Assembly (NCBI GenBank): GCA_028023455.1
Contig: JAQFVV010000156.1
Coordinates: 2,501,236 to 2,565,235 of the forward strand
DNA from: Epiperipatus broadwayi
Lineage: Eukaryota > Onychophora > Udeonychophora > Euonychophora > Peripatidae
Length of the DNA stretch: 64,000 bases
Reading direction: 5' to 3'
The notes below the pieces were generated by a model, which was given only the letters and a program-made list of their open reading frames with translations, did not search any database and was not told the origin of the DNA. Positions 48,104-61,987 of this stretch are shown piece by piece. Position 1 is the first letter of the stretch, and every line of letters starts with the position of its first letter. The position numbers and the translations under genes were made by a program.

Positions 48104-51100
48104 TTCTAAATAGTATGATCTCTAATAAAAAAATTACAGTATTAATTGTTCATGAAAAAAAGCCTTAGACATTTAAATAAATAAAAGTTATTAATTTACA
48201 ATATTTTTATATGATTTCTTTAAAGCTGGCAAAAAGTAAATCATTTTAAATGTTTTTGACAAATACCAAGAGATATATTGAATCTAAAGTTTTGATGAAA
48301 TTTCTTTAAAATTAAATATCAAAAATATAATATACATTTTATGAAAATTAAAATAACTCTTGGAATATATTAAAATTTGTTAAGCAGAATACTTCAAAAA
48401 GAGGATTACATCAAATTCTAAGAAAATATTTTTTAAATCCATCTTATTTTCTTTCTTTATATATACAATAAATTAACAACATAAGTTTTTTAATTTTTTT
48501 TTAAAACAGTTGAATATAAAATGCTTAATATATGATATAAGATGACTAACATTCAACTACATAGACATTTGAATATAATCAACCAGTATTTAATATTATT
48601 TTGGTTTTTGTAATTATGTCAGTGAGAGTATGCTGACAATGTAAAATGCGATTAATTTTTTTTTGCAAAAGTTTAAAAATTTTGACATTAGTTTATTATA
48701 ATTTCTTATAAAAGTTTTCAATTAATTAAATATATAAATTTATTAGTAATATTATGCAAATGAAACTTATAGAATTAGCTTATAGAAGCATGCTTTCAAT
48801 TTTTCAAATAAACTTAACTACAATATTATAGTTGTTAAAGATTATATTTTAGCATCCAAAATCATGCTATAAATTCTACAAATTCAGTGTGCCTAAATAG
48901 TAGTTTTAAATTGATTACATATGCTATAATATTCAAATAATATATATATATATATAGTGTGCCCATGCTATCTGTCACAGTCATTTTAAGTAGAATTTAA
49001 AAATAGCTAGTTTAAAAAAAATTAAATTTATATTAGTCTATACTATTTTAAATTACTTTTTTGTGAGTAAAAATAGGTTTAAACTTTTTGGACAAAAAGT
49101 TTATAAAGATATTTAAAGTATTTTAAAGTTGTTTTAATATAATTTTAATGATAAAAAGTAATGTATTATGTTATTCAAAAGATAAAATTAATAAATATTT
49201 ATTACATTTAAAGGATATAATGTTAAAACAATAATCTAATTACAGTATTAAATATTATATAATATTTCTAACATATTTTAGATAATTTTAGTTGATTAAG
49301 TTATTATTTTAAATTATTAGTAATTAAATTATCCTAGAATGTTATAAAAGTATCATATGTCCTTAAAAGTATATTTGTCTTGGAGGTTTCATGTTTTTAG
49401 AAAAAATATTAATTTCTAGTTTCTTGTTAGTGAAAATAATCTTATAAATTTTATTTTAAAAGTAACAATTAATTTTATTATACTGTTTAAGTAGTATTTT
49501 CTATTTTAAAATTAATATTCAAATTATTAAAAATATTTTAATTGTTTAAATAAAGGTATATGTTATAAAATATTAAATAAATTTTATATAATAAAATTTA
49601 AATGAACCATATTATTTAGAAAATTATTTTGCAGACAAAATAATTTAATTTATATGTAAATTAGTATTTGAGAAGAACATGGATCAACCAATGAAATCAC
49701 TAGATAAGATAGATATAAATATAGGTGTTCAATCTGTCTAAACAGTTCCATTCTAATTTGTTGTTTTATTTGTCTAATCTGGTCTTGTTTTAAAGGTTTA
49801 ATTTTTTATAAAAAATGTATTTTTTATTAAAGGTGAAAGTATAATTTTCACATTGAAGCCTAATGAAACCATGAGAATTTTACAGAAACCAATAGTTGTC
49901 AATGAATCATTGGTTTAAAGCTTATCAGAAGCCAAGAGAATTTTAACCATATAACTGAAAAAAACTTAAGGATTCGTAAGAACTTTATATTTAATATTTT
50001 TAGTATGTGTGAAATGAAAGAATATATTCAACAATTTTGATAAACTCTTATAAATATAAACTGTTGACAAATTTATATCTTATAAGTATGCTGAGGATAA
50101 TTGTTGAAAGCTATTTAATAAGCTAAAAGGAAGAAAAGAACAAAAGTAATATGATGCAAATGAATTAAATATATATAAAGAAATTTTATAATATGAATAT
50201 ATTTATATTATCTGCAATGCGTATGTAAAATGTTTTACTACTAGTTTAAAAGAGAATGGCCTGAATGAGCAATATATATATTTAAAATTGTGCATATCAA
50301 GATTAAGAGAAAATGTCGTTTGAACTATACATTTTAAAAGATTTTTTTTATTAAAAAAGAGACGAATTTTGATATTAATTTAAGATTATCATTATATCTT
50401 ATATGAAATATTACCTGAATGAAGAGACTGTATAAAAGTGCAAAAAATTAATTAATTGATTAATATATGCATGTTTGAAAAGATAAAAATCTTGAATTTT
50501 TAAGAAACATCTTCTGATAAATTATTGCTATTTAAATACGAGCATATACATTTTTTTTAAAAAAATAAGAATGAAAATTGTCTGCTGAAAAATTAACTGA
50601 TAAATAATCTTATTCTTTGAAATGTTTTTATAAATGCTTTCTGATGAAATATTAATTTTGTCATATTTTATCAATAAGTCTGGACCAGCATATATAAGAA
50701 AAATGTATACATGGGAAAAATTATTATTTAATATGAAAATTATATTAATGAATGTTTTTTATCTGAAATACTCATTATCATGGAAAATGGTAAGAAATGG
50801 ACTTAGATAGAATATTTATCCAGTATGGATAAACAGTATTTTGTAAAGATTTTTAATGATTAAACTTTGTGATTTATGGAGTTTGTTCAGTGCGATGGGA
50901 GAGAGAAGTTTTGTTCAAACTTTTTCCATCATCAATAGCAATGGGGGAAGCTTGTTGCAAAAGGAACGAAAGCAAACAAGAACTTTAGTAGCTTTGAATT
51001 TTATTACTTTTCTATTTTTAGTAATAATATTTTGCTATTATTATTATCCAGTTAACATGATTTTTAGAGATAAGTTTAGTTTTAATATTGAAATTATGAA

Positions 51101-54100
51101 AAAAATACTAGGTATCTGAAAATTAAATTTTCTGAAAGGTAAAAATATAATACCTATAACTTATTTTATTTATATTCAGATAACCACAAAAAGGGGATCG
51201 CCATATTTAATTCCAATAATTGTTGAAATTAAAGTAAATTAGTATGCATTTTAATAATATTTTAATGTATATTTTATTTCATTAATCATATTACTTGAGT
51301 ATTAAAACAGATGAATCATATTTATATAATTATGGAAATATTAATGGTTTTATGGATGTAATATAAAAGTAGAAAATGCCTTGTGGATTATCTAAAAATA
51401 TTTAAGTAATTTTTATGAATGCTTAAATATGCATATTTTTTAAATATGATTATGAGTTTTTAATGTATAATTATAGATAGTATCTATTTAGATACAATAA
51501 AATGAAAATGTAGATCTCTGAATTATTTATTATTATGATATAAGTAGATTAATGCATGACAATGATGGATGTTTTAGTGAAATAATTTATGTATATAATG
51601 TTTTGAACCTTCTTGACTTTAATATTAGAGATTTATTTTGGAAATTATTTTATGTAATGTAGTTAGAATTTCTTTTCAATGTTAGAAGTATTCATAATGT
51701 GGAAGATGAAGGATAGTGATCTGGGAAATTAGTTGCAAAATGAAATTCTGGGTGCTAGGGTTACAGGTAACAGAGTTCTATATAGTTAGTACATGGGCAA
51801 TTGCATTCTTTCCATAGTTCAGTAAGAGCTCAGGTAGAAGCCATGTCTGGAATTTAGGATACATGATAAATGTGACCTTAAGCACTGTAACCATGATATT
51901 TCATATTTGTTTGAATTATTATTGTATTCATATTCCTCACTATAATCACTATTAATTGCCACTGGATACTGCATCGTATATAATAGTTTAAAAATTGGTT
52001 AGAATAATAATTGGACTGTTGAAAGTTGTCAATATTTGTGGATGCAAGAGGAAATTTTTTTTTATTATCACAAATGATGTTTAATTATTTATTGTTTAAA
52101 GAGAAAGAAGAAAAGAAATGATTTGATAATCCTAGAGATATATGAATAATAGAGATCATTAAACTCAAATATTTAATGCATATGTCAAGCAATATAATTC
52201 TTTAATATAATTTGAATTTTCTATAAGAAGAGTGAACTTATAGATGAGTAAAGTTATAGGATTGGTTAAAATATTTTAAAAGTAAATAGTTTTATAAAGT
52301 GATAATTAAAGTTATTTCACTAACTATATTTTTCTTTATTTAAATTTACATTGAAATGTTAAAATATACCTGAAAGGTAAAGAGAAATATTTTATTGGTA
52401 TATAAACAATGTGCCTAGTCTTTTTCAATATAATGTTATATATTAAATTTTGGATGTGTTAATTTAAATTTAAATTTTATAGTTAATAGACATTACTATA
52501 ATTATAATTACTTTTCAAAAAGGTGAAGCATATTACTAGTTAAATAAATTGTATTTATTTATTGTTATTGTTTTATTATGATAATGATAATGGAATATTG
52601 TCGTAATTGTAGAAAATAATGGTATTACTACTATAATGTATCGTATATTCTATTTTCTACATCAAATAGTCAGAATGAAGGCTATTTAATGATTATTTAT
52701 TTTTATTATATTTTCTTATGTAAATATTTCAAATTTTATAAATTTATATTGTTGTAAATATAGTATATTGTTAAATAATAATAAAATTGTTAATGTTTTT
52801 GGAATTCATATTGTCTCAAGAGTTTTATGTGTCCGAGTGTTTTATGAATTTTCATATCCACACACGAGTTATAAAAATTATTTGGATCATAATATTATTG
52901 CACATGATTAACAAAAATATATTATTTATAATTATTATTATTATTACAGATCTTATTATTGTGGATTATAAAAATTATACAATGCCACATAAGAAATAAA
53001 AGATTTTATATGATATTTTATAAGAATTTATAATCTTACTTATGATTATAAAGGAGTAGTAGTTAGGTGGATGTATTATTTTAAGAATCTTAAAAATATT
53101 CTAGTTGTTCGTTGTTGTTTTGTGAGAGTAGGTGAATATATATATAAAATCCCTCATTATATTTAACTACATGGTATTAATTTGTTTATTATTATTATTA
53201 TTAGATGAACCTGAGATGATGAATAATTATAAGAGTTAGATAAAGTGATGATGGATAAGAATTTTAGTTAATGTTAAATTTAAATATTATTTTCATGGAA
53301 GGATAATAACTTCATTGTTTTTTATAATAAATTTCATAAGTTGTTAAGTTAAAAATTATTTTATGTGTGTTATGAGCTATGAGAGTATTACAAGATAGTT
53401 TTGTTATATAAATCAAGTAGGATAATATTGTTATGCTATTGAAAGTATATCTTTTGGGATACAACCTCAATGTTAAACTAACAGTGTACATTTTGATGAA
53501 TGTCTCATGCACGAGTTTCATAATTTTTATTAGTGTTTTAATCGAACCATATTTTTAGCAGTAAATAATAGGTTAGTTGTAGTTTACATTATTGTATAAT
53601 AAATGAGCTGGGAATCCAATTTGAACTTTAGTATTTTAAGTTATGTGTTTTCTTTTTGATTATCTTAGTTTATTATTTAAATAAGATATATTATTTTAAA
53701 TATTAATTTTATTAGATATAATATGTTAGAAATATATTCTGAGCTAGTCAAAGGATCGTTTTAATAAGTATCATTTTTAAATAAGTATTATTCTGAGTAG
53801 GAGCCAGAGAGTCTTTCCTAATCTTAGCATGGAAGGATACAATATATATATATATAGTGTATACATACATATAAATTTTAATGATATGAATATTCATTAA
53901 AGTTTATGATTAATAGATGTTAAAATAAACTACTAGATTACAGTAAGAGAGAAGATAACTGATGGTAACCAAATATTTTGGTTGTAGTATTTTGTAGACT
54001 AGTTACTCAATCTGCCTTCAGACAAAGAACTTAAAAGATTATTATATTTCTTTAAAATGTGATATATATTTATATATATTTGTTTATATATATGTTGTCT

Positions 54101-54180
54101 ATATTTTTTATTGTTATTGTAGATGAAAATAATCTTGGCTTTACAAATTAAGGATATTACATCTAAACACGTTTTAAAAA

Positions 54181-55330
54181 TCAATTTTCTATCTCAAAGT
54201 CTATTTCTTTTACTTTTTCTTTGCTTATAAAATTCAAAACAGTTCTTAGGTGATCTATCTTCATGTATTCTTTCCACATATTCTTCCTATTTATTGCTTT
54301 ATATATTTCTTCTACTATACTGGTCTTTTTTTTTTTTCTGATAATTTTATTCAGTTTCTTATCCATTTTGCTATACTTTGTTAATGATTTTTTAAGATAT
54401 CATTTCTATTATTTTTTGTCCCTTTCATCTTAGATCCATGTTTTATTATTATATTTCAATATTGATCTAAATATTTTGTTATTTTTTAATGTTCTCTTAG
54501 TAATATGCTAGTTTATTACTGTCACAATTAAATAAAATTTGTCTTTTATTTTCTATTTCATTTTCATCATCTAAATTTATTGTATTAATTTAACATTTAA
54601 TATTTTTTTGTTCATTGAAAAATTATTCATTATAAGTATCTCATCAATCTTTATTGCATCTTTTTGGTCAAATTTACACAATCTTTATAATTTTCAATTG
54701 TTTGATTAACAGAAAATGATTTTGTAAAAAATCAATTTTTGGTTCAACTATCTGCTCCTGATTATCTATATTTGTTCAATGACTGAAAATGAAACTGTTT
54801 AGGAGTATCCTTTTTTAAATTGTATTGATTTTTTTTCCCCATATATATATATATTAAAACTTTAATTACAAGTAGCAGACTATTTTCTTGCTAAAAATAT
54901 TCCTTGCTTTGATTAGTTTTTGTTTTTAATTTTTAAAATAAAATATATAAATTGTATCCTTTATGTAATAAAATTATTCTTCTATAATACTTTAAATCCT
55001 TTTTATTCCCTTTTTTTCTGAAAATACTGATAAATAGTCCTCTATTCCATTAAATGGATACTTTGTCTTATAAACTATATAAAAGAACCTAACAAAATCT
55101 TTTAAAGCTGTAAATAGTTTTACATAATTTAAAGTTTATGTGGTCCTTTTGTTAATTTATGATTTTTTTGCTATTTTCAATGCTACTTCCAATTCTTCAA
55201 TAATATCCTTGCTTCATTATCTTACTTCAACAAATTTTATTATTTTTACTTTTTCATAATTGCCATTTAAAATTGTATTAAAATAATAATTCATTTTTTC
55301 ACAAGAGATCCTTTCAGATGCAATTCACTC
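54181..55330 (-). pseudogene. Dead LINE reverse transcriptase, 3' half
   Basis: Minus strand. Near 55215: EELEVALKIAKKS, fitting the (E)EV..ALK..KN motif before the RT fingers. Near 55130-55000: TALKDFVRFFYIVYKTKYPF then GIEDYLSVFSEKKGIKRI, fitting L.DLFN.I....P.EW...II..F.KKGD.KD. Near 54820-54770: FKKGYS then TVSFSVIEQI, fitting (A)GFRKGRST.D.IF...QLIE. At 54366-54181 an open 61-codon frame with VEEIYKAINRKNMWKEYMKI fits the C-terminal EEVL.R..EKR..W..IKRR region. The palm (YxDD) segment appears deleted. Confidence 0.5.
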
Positions 55331-57029
55331 TTATTTTATAAGTCATCCAACTTCTTTTCAAATATATTCATTTTTTGAGAAAGCCACATGAAGCAGATTA
55401 TCTGTTAATATGAAACGATGCCCCAATCTGAAGCAAAATGATTAAAATAAAGACAAACAAACAAATGTATTCAACCAAAGAACATAAGCAAAATTGCTGA
55501 TTTCTTCTGATGACAAATGGAAGATATATAATGAATAAAATATTATTGTCATAATGGCAAATAATAAAATCTCATAACATACTACCTAGCAATATGTTAA
55601 TAAGTAAACTATTATTTTTTTCATCAACAAGAGCAAGTTTGAATGCTTAAAAATAACTGCACTATCAAACAAGATTATAAATAGCTAGTAACTACATTAG
55701 TAGAAATCTTTTTTCAACCAAAACTTCATTTAAATTGTAAAAAAAAATATTAAAATTATCTATTTTTTATAATTAAATTATTTATATTTAAAAAAAAAAA
55801 GATAATCCCAATGAATCTACTAAGACTTAAAGATTACTTCTGTTTTTTAACCTGAATGAGTTTAAAAAAAAGTGTGTGATCTGTTTTCAATAGATATTCT
55901 AAGTTTGACAAGGGTATTTTAGAAATAGTTATAGTAGTTATTAGCTATAAAAATAATTTAAGAACATAACTATAATACAAAAATATTTAATTTCATATTA
56001 TTTAAGTACATTTTAAAAAAATAAAAATATACAGTAATATAAAAAAAATTCTTAAGTTTCACATTTAAGTAAATTTATATGTTCTATTATACTGGTTAAA
56101 ATTTTTCAAAAAGAATGCATACTTCTTTCTGAAAATATCAATTACTAGTTTCATTTTACATCTTACTCTCCCATCCCCCAAACCCAACTTTTTTAAAAAA
56201 TAATAAATATGGATATAAAATTCTTAACATTTTTTTTCAAAAAGACTTTAACCAAATAAAATATATAAATAAAAAAGTATATATATATGTATCATTTGTT
56301 ATTTATCTCAATAATTTTAATCAGCTATTGAATCTAATCATTTTTCTTAATATTTGTGAGTATGTATAACAATCCTAGTTGCAAAAAGAGTATACAATTA
56401 ATTAAAAGTAAGTCCTTTAATTGCTCTCTGAGGCCTAAATAATATGTCATAATGTCTAAAATCCACTCCATAAGTTTTTATTTGGTGAGATTATTCATAT
56501 GATAAATAAATATGGATGGAACATTCACCAATAAGCATCAGCCAGCATAATGAGTTTACAAATTTATTTCTTGAATTTAAGAGTAAGAAAACACTATACA
56601 TTTTTTCTCAAATGTCTTATAGTACCTGAGACATCAGTTGGGTTACTTGAAGATATGGTGCATATGTATGTGAATGCTGATTCTTTTATATATTTAAAAT
56701 CATATTAAGCAAAACTAAATTATGGTCCTAATTCCCAGAAGAGTGTAATGTCACCAGCCATGGTAATCTGAGGATACTATGATTACCATGATTATGGGCT
56801 TAAGCTGCCTTTCAGTGATGATCTTTTATTTATCTACATAAAATTGTAGATCACTTTTAAATAAATAAAAAAATGCATAAATTGGAAAAACAGTAAAGCA
56901 TTAAATGAAATATTGATGGATATTGAAAAGTTACTTGAAAATTGAAGAGATGATTTTTAAAAAAGATATAAATATTCTGAAATATGAGTAGAGTGGGGTC
57001 ATCATAAATAAAAGATACTAAATATAGAT

Positions 57030-58720
57030 AATTCAAAACTTTACCCCAACATACTGTCATTATGATAAAGAAATAGAGAACTTTTGTGTAGATGGATAGA
57101 ATGCTTTTAATCGAACTAAATATTTTTAAATTGATTATGGAAAGTTTTAATGCTAGAATTGCAAAACAATTGAAAATACTAAAGATAAATTTAGTTATAG
57201 AGACAGAGTACTTAGTGGAATTTTTTAAAAAAAAAATAAAAAATTGTATATTATTAATTCCTTCTTTAAAAAAATGCATAACAGAAATGGACATGAAAGC
57301 ATCCAATTGAAGATTAGAAATACAGAAAATATGTATTTCAAGATTATAATGTTCTTAATAGATTCATAATAAAATGTGATCACTGATTAATAAATGTTAA
57401 TGCAAAACAAAAGACAAAAACTATTAAGGAATACAATACTAACAGTTGATAATTCTAACCTTCAGAAATATTCCAATGAATTTAAATTAAAATTTGTAAA
57501 TCATTTCAAAATATAAATAGAGTTTCAACACGTATTAGATGATGGAAATAGTCCAATATAAAAATACAGCTAGAACATCATCATCACAAACCTTCAGAAA
57601 AAGACTTTAAAAATAGTTTGTATTTAAATGATATCAAACTTCTGCACAGATAGCCAGCCAGCATAAAAAAGCAGAGTCTATAAATTTTCAATGGAAACAA
57701 TGCAATATAGAAAGAAAAAAAAGAAAGAAATATTTAGAAATTATCCATTTAAAATAACTGAATATTTAGAATTCTGTAAAATAGTATGGAAAAAAGTTAA
57801 TAATGGCACAAGAAAATATAATTATGAAATGGCAAAAAAAACTATAGAAGAGACTTCAAGTCTCAAAAGCATAAAAACATCTTGATACTGAAAGAAAAAT
57901 TGTTTTAGCAATAAGAAAAAAAAAAGGCACTATTATTAAAAAAGAGAGACAACATGATTAAATGTATAAAAGACCCCCAAAAAGAGGGACAATATGAAAT
58001 AATTTTTAAAGAACTTTATAGTAATGAAGTACAACAAAACAATGCTAATCGTATAATTGCAACATCTTTTGAAATTTCAAATATTTTAAATGAAGAGGTT
58101 AGACATGCAATTAAATCTATGAAGAATGGAAAAATTTCATAAAATGACAAAAGTATAGATTTTAAAAGAATCAGATAAAGAAATAAAGAAATTGTTAGCA
58201 AAGCTATATATCAAATGTCTAAATAATAAGAATATATCAAATGATTAGAAGACTACTAATCATACTAACTAACATTTAAGAAAAATGAAGAGTATATTAG
58301 AAATTACAAACTTATTAGTCTTCTCTCAGTTTTGTATTAGATTTTTACAATGATCATTTTAACTCATCTACAGATGACTTTGGACTCAAAAACTAAAATA
58401 AAAAAAACAAGCCCATTTAAAAATGGTTATAATATAATAGATCATATCTGACAATTACAAAAGTTATAAAACACATTAAGAAAAGAATAAGTTGTTACTA
58501 TGCCTCAGATTTGTAGATTAAAAAAAAAGTATTTCATTCTATAAGCATTACGATGGCTATTAGACCCAAAATACTCCTGAATATTTATCAAATGCAATAT
58601 TACTGATAATGAAAATAAATTCAAATATCTTACTATCTTTTTTCAGTGGAAAGATGAATTTAGATATAGAGGAGCAACAGTCTTCAATTTGCAGCTTGTG
58701 TTGTTAACAATGTTAAAAGA
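57030..58720 (+). pseudogene. Dead LINE with endonuclease and reverse transcriptase
   Basis: Plus strand, frameshifted. Endonuclease: HYDKEIENFCVD (57056-57091, matching GH.DEEIE.FYED), FKLIMESFNARIAKQ (57122-57166, matching the IVMGDFNAKIG motif with D changed to S), MDMKASN..LEIQ (57289-57325) and CDH.LINVNAKQ (57377-57410, the SDHRLVRAK motif). Linker: YLEFCKIVWKKVNNGTRKYN and TIEETSSLKSIK (57760-57880). RT: IFKELYSN (58002), EISNILNEEVRHAIKSMKNG (58072), then IRNYKLISLLSVLY.IFTMII (58293-58352), LDSKTK and PFKNGYNIIDHI (58383-58447). The catalytic palm motifs are lost. The endonuclease style is that of invertebrate RTE/Jockey-like LINEs often misnamed craniofacial development protein 2. 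Confidence 0.7.
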
Positions 58721-59407
58721 TATATTTCATCATAGTAAAATAACATAACTAAATTAGAAGTATATCTTTACTCCCCTTAGTGATGGCAATGGGTCCTCTA
58801 AAACTCATCGTTAAGCAAGAATATCGTATACAGAATACGTATTTATAATGGGGGTCTATGGGAAAAAAATTGGTGATTTCCTAAAGCTAAAAAATTACAC
58901 TAACTTGGGAATAAAGTACATATTAAAAAAAATATTTATCGAATGCAGTGTATAAAAATATGTAAAACCAAAACCCTTAATGTAATATGCTTGTGTAAAC
59001 TGTGCTGTATTCTGCAGATATTGTACTGTACACATTGCACTGTATATGAATGTATATATAATAATATAATAGTGCTCCCCTGTTCGTGTAGAAAGATTAT
59101 TCATTAACACTTAGTTTAAATGCAATCTGTTTTTCTTTTTAAACTTTTTTCTAATTCAACATTTGCATTTGAAAATGTTTTCCTTTTGATTTGAAACCAC
59201 TTGGGTGTAAACAACATTTTTAATGAAGTTACAAAATCAATAACTATTTTTACATAATTAACCAGGTGTTCTAAAAATAATATACAGTAATTAATGAACA
59301 CACACACACACAGTTTAATATTCACATTTAGTGTTTTCCTGAAAGTTTGTGATAATGGTATTTTAGTTGTACTGTATTTATATATTGAACTATTTCATCA
59401 TCTAATA

Positions 59408-59512
59408 TAAGTGTTGAATGTCTTTAGAAAAATTAAACTTTAGTTAAATAATCCAAGTACTGTATATTATATTTAAATAAAGTTTAATTTTTCTAAAGAC
59501 ATTCAACACTTA
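59408..59512. repeat. Perfect 34-bp inverted repeat (hairpin)
   Basis: TAAGTGTTGAATGTCTTTAG (continuing AAAAATTAAACTTT) at 59408-59441 is exactly complementary to 59479-59512, with a 37-bp loop. Flanking TA dinucleotides fit a tiny MITE; the size also fits a small-RNA precursor. Confidence 0.75.
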
Positions 59513-59694
59513 CATATATATAGTATTATAGATTCATTAATTATTTATATTTTAAGTTTATACGTTCTAAAATCAAAATACTGAGTGCAGCAATAACATT
59601 GTGTTTTATGAATAAAATATTGTATATGCTATACAATTTCAGCAAAGTCATTACCAGTATATGTATTACAGTAATGTACTTTTGCTTTTGGGTA

Positions 59695-59880
59695 AAATGA
59701 CTTTCAAATACCTATTCTCTGACGTCATCAGTGACGCAAAATTCAAGATGGCTGGCAAAAAATTTTTCAAACTTTTTTCCCCGATCGTTATAGTGAATAA
59801 TCAATTATAAATCGAAGTGGTAGGTACAAATTGATGATGATCGCTATTGCAAAATATCGCTAAGTAGCCGATCGTTAAAT
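59695..59880 (+). repeat. Young repeat copy with CRE and YY1-like sites
   Basis: Contains TGACGTCATCAGTGACGC (a perfect palindromic CRE TGACGTCA plus a half site), followed by CAAGATGGCTG, which fits the YY1 consensus. It also has several CpGs (CCGATCGTTATAG, GATCGCTATTGC, CCGATCGTTAA). It aligns with the decayed copy at 25500-25665, so these sites belong to a repeat family rather than to a unique promoter. Confidence 0.55.
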
Positions 59881-61342
59881 GAGGTGTAGGTATATAAAGA
59901 ATTGTTATTTCACTTTATTAAATTACAACGAATCTTGAACTCTCTATCAACATAATATAAAATTCATTAGGAAAATTTCCTATAAATATGCTTATCAAAA
60001 TTCTAAAAATACAATAGCAAGATTATAACACCAATCAATACATTCTTCAATTTTCTAAATATGCTATCACTGAGTTCACTATTGTAAAGTCACATCTTAA
60101 TTGGCTAGATCATATGAAATGAATAAACATCATAAGACTTTCTAAAGAAATATTTTATCGTGAACATTTTCCTAGGATGGACAATCCTATTAATATTATA
60201 AAGATCATTTTAAAGACATCCTCAACAGTGCAGTAGATTGTTTTCATTAGGAAGATATGACTGATAATAAAAAAAAAGAGAGATTTAGGATTAGAGTAGA
60301 TGTTACAGTCTTTAAAAAAAAAAGTTTGCTACAAAAGAAGGTAAAAGAAAGCATCAATCAAGTAAATATAACAATGAACCAGTATATTGAAAATGTGAAC
60401 AGATATGTGGAGTTTATAGATTGATATGTGTTGTAATAATAAAATTCCATCTCTAATGTATTATTATTATTGTCGATTATTTTTTCTCTTGGAATTAGAA
60501 TGGCCTTAACTTACTTTAAAGTGTCAGCAGCTGCTGGTGTATATATTATAATTTTGCAGATTGCTAGAGAATAATTAATAGTAATGACATGATTGATTTC
60601 TAAATAGAATATAGTAAATGCAACAATAAATAAAATATTTAACAATTTATTTCAGTGAATTTCATTTAAAAAAGAATATAGAATTGATTTAAATATTTAA
60701 TACTGAACCATATACAATATAATTATTTTCAAACTAATTTCATAATTATGGTGTTTCTAAAACTGCTATCTTTTTTATTAAATTGAGTTCAGTTTTTTTT
60801 TTTTTTTAACAAAACTATTTTCATTAAGATAAGTTTTTTTTTAAAAAAGGACTAAAATATTATAAAACATTTGAACATTTATTTCAGTAGGTAATCAATA
60901 ATACTTGAGAGAATGATTTGGATATAGAAGACTAGTAGTTATTTTAATTTTTTGTTTTATCAAGCTTGTTTTAGTAACTCCATTTACCATTTTACTTTAA
61001 AAGTTGGGCATATACAGTATATATTGTATATTTTTATGAACAATATTGGCAATTAAAAGAGAAAAATAATATTTAGTCTGATTACCATTAGTATTTAATA
61101 AGCTTGTTCTACATTTTCCAAAGAGAATTTATCATTATATTGTTATAATTCCTTATTTCTGATCCTAAGTGCATAATAAATAAGTGCTTTAATTAAACAA
61201 TAAATTTTAATGCATATTATAATAGTAAAAAATAAGAAACAGAGGCAGTCTAATAATTAAAATATAGGAAATATATGCAAAAATTAATAATACTAATAAA
61301 AGAAATAATAATTTGTTATATACACAAATATATATATATAAA

Positions 61343-61694
61343 TACATGAAAGCAGCCAATACTTAAACAATATCAATATCATTAACAATCAACAAGCTCA
61401 ATTTGTTGTCAAGGCAACCCTCCTTTAATCAATAAAGGTAGAAATCCACCTTAGCTAAAACAAAAATTATAATTGACTATTTGTTAGTCTGTTTTCAGAA
61501 CAGGTTATAATTACCTTTTTAATGAAGTTTTCACTCTCTGCAATCAAGTTGCAATCTTTGGTGTCTATATAAGCATATTAGACCATAGGAAAAATGGATT
61601 TCCACCTTTGTTGATTAAAGGAAATTGTCTTGACAACAGATTGAGATTGTTAATGATATTAATATTATTTAAATGTTGCCTGCTTTCATATATT
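61343..61694. repeat. Fold-back element, ~100-bp arms
   Basis: The left arm (61343-61446) holds ATGAAAGCAGCCAA, ATATCATTAACAATC, TTGTTGTCAAG, CCTTTAATCAA and GAAATCCACC. The right arm (about 61594-61694) is its complement at roughly 85% identity. The 147-bp spacer has no recognisable content. It is MITE-like; no clear target duplication. Confidence 0.65.
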
Positions 61695-61793
61695 TACATT
61701 GAATAATTATCTAGCGTATTGGAATGAACACTAGAGATTTGGTAGTATCTCAATTTATTTCAATTTTCAACTATCGGCGCTTCACAAATTAAA

Positions 61794-61837
61794 ATATTGG
61801 TTGTATTCTCATCCTTGATGTTCACCTTAAGATGGCG
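61794..61837 (-). repeat. Inverted repeat, left arm of a 61.8-64+ kb element
   Basis: The complement of this 44-bp stretch contains CATCTTAAGGTGAACATCAA and GGATGAGAA, which match 63954-63997 (CATCTTAAGGCGAACACCAA and GGATGAGAA) with a handful of differences. The match may continue past the window's right edge. The adjoining left sequence (CTATCGGCGCTTC) is CpG-containing. Confidence 0.55.
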
Positions 61838-61987
61838 TTAATGCTAATCAAAAACATATACATATAACGATTCCGGGCCGGACCTAAATGATCGATTTGA
61901 TCTAAAAAGATCTGATTTCTTAGATTTGTAATATAATATTCTACTAACTAATATTATTATATGATGTTAGTTTTTTTCATTTTTGTA

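Noticed and set aside
50856-51119. 87-codon frame with a hydrophobic C-terminal half
   Set aside because: The hydrophobic stretch is T-rich sequence and the frame has no start context or family match.
56857-57306. 149-codon minus-strand frame, the longest in the window
   Set aside because: The plus strand of the same stretch carries LINE endonuclease motifs; the Phe/Ile/Leu-rich minus frame is antisense to A-rich LINE sequence.
61524-61580. Possible first SGSM exon ending IKK before a GTAATT donor (minus)
   Set aside because: The phase would fit, but it lies in the spacer of a fold-back repeat and the peptide does not match the expected Arg-Leu-Leu-Arg-x-Val-Lys-Lys-Glu N-terminus.
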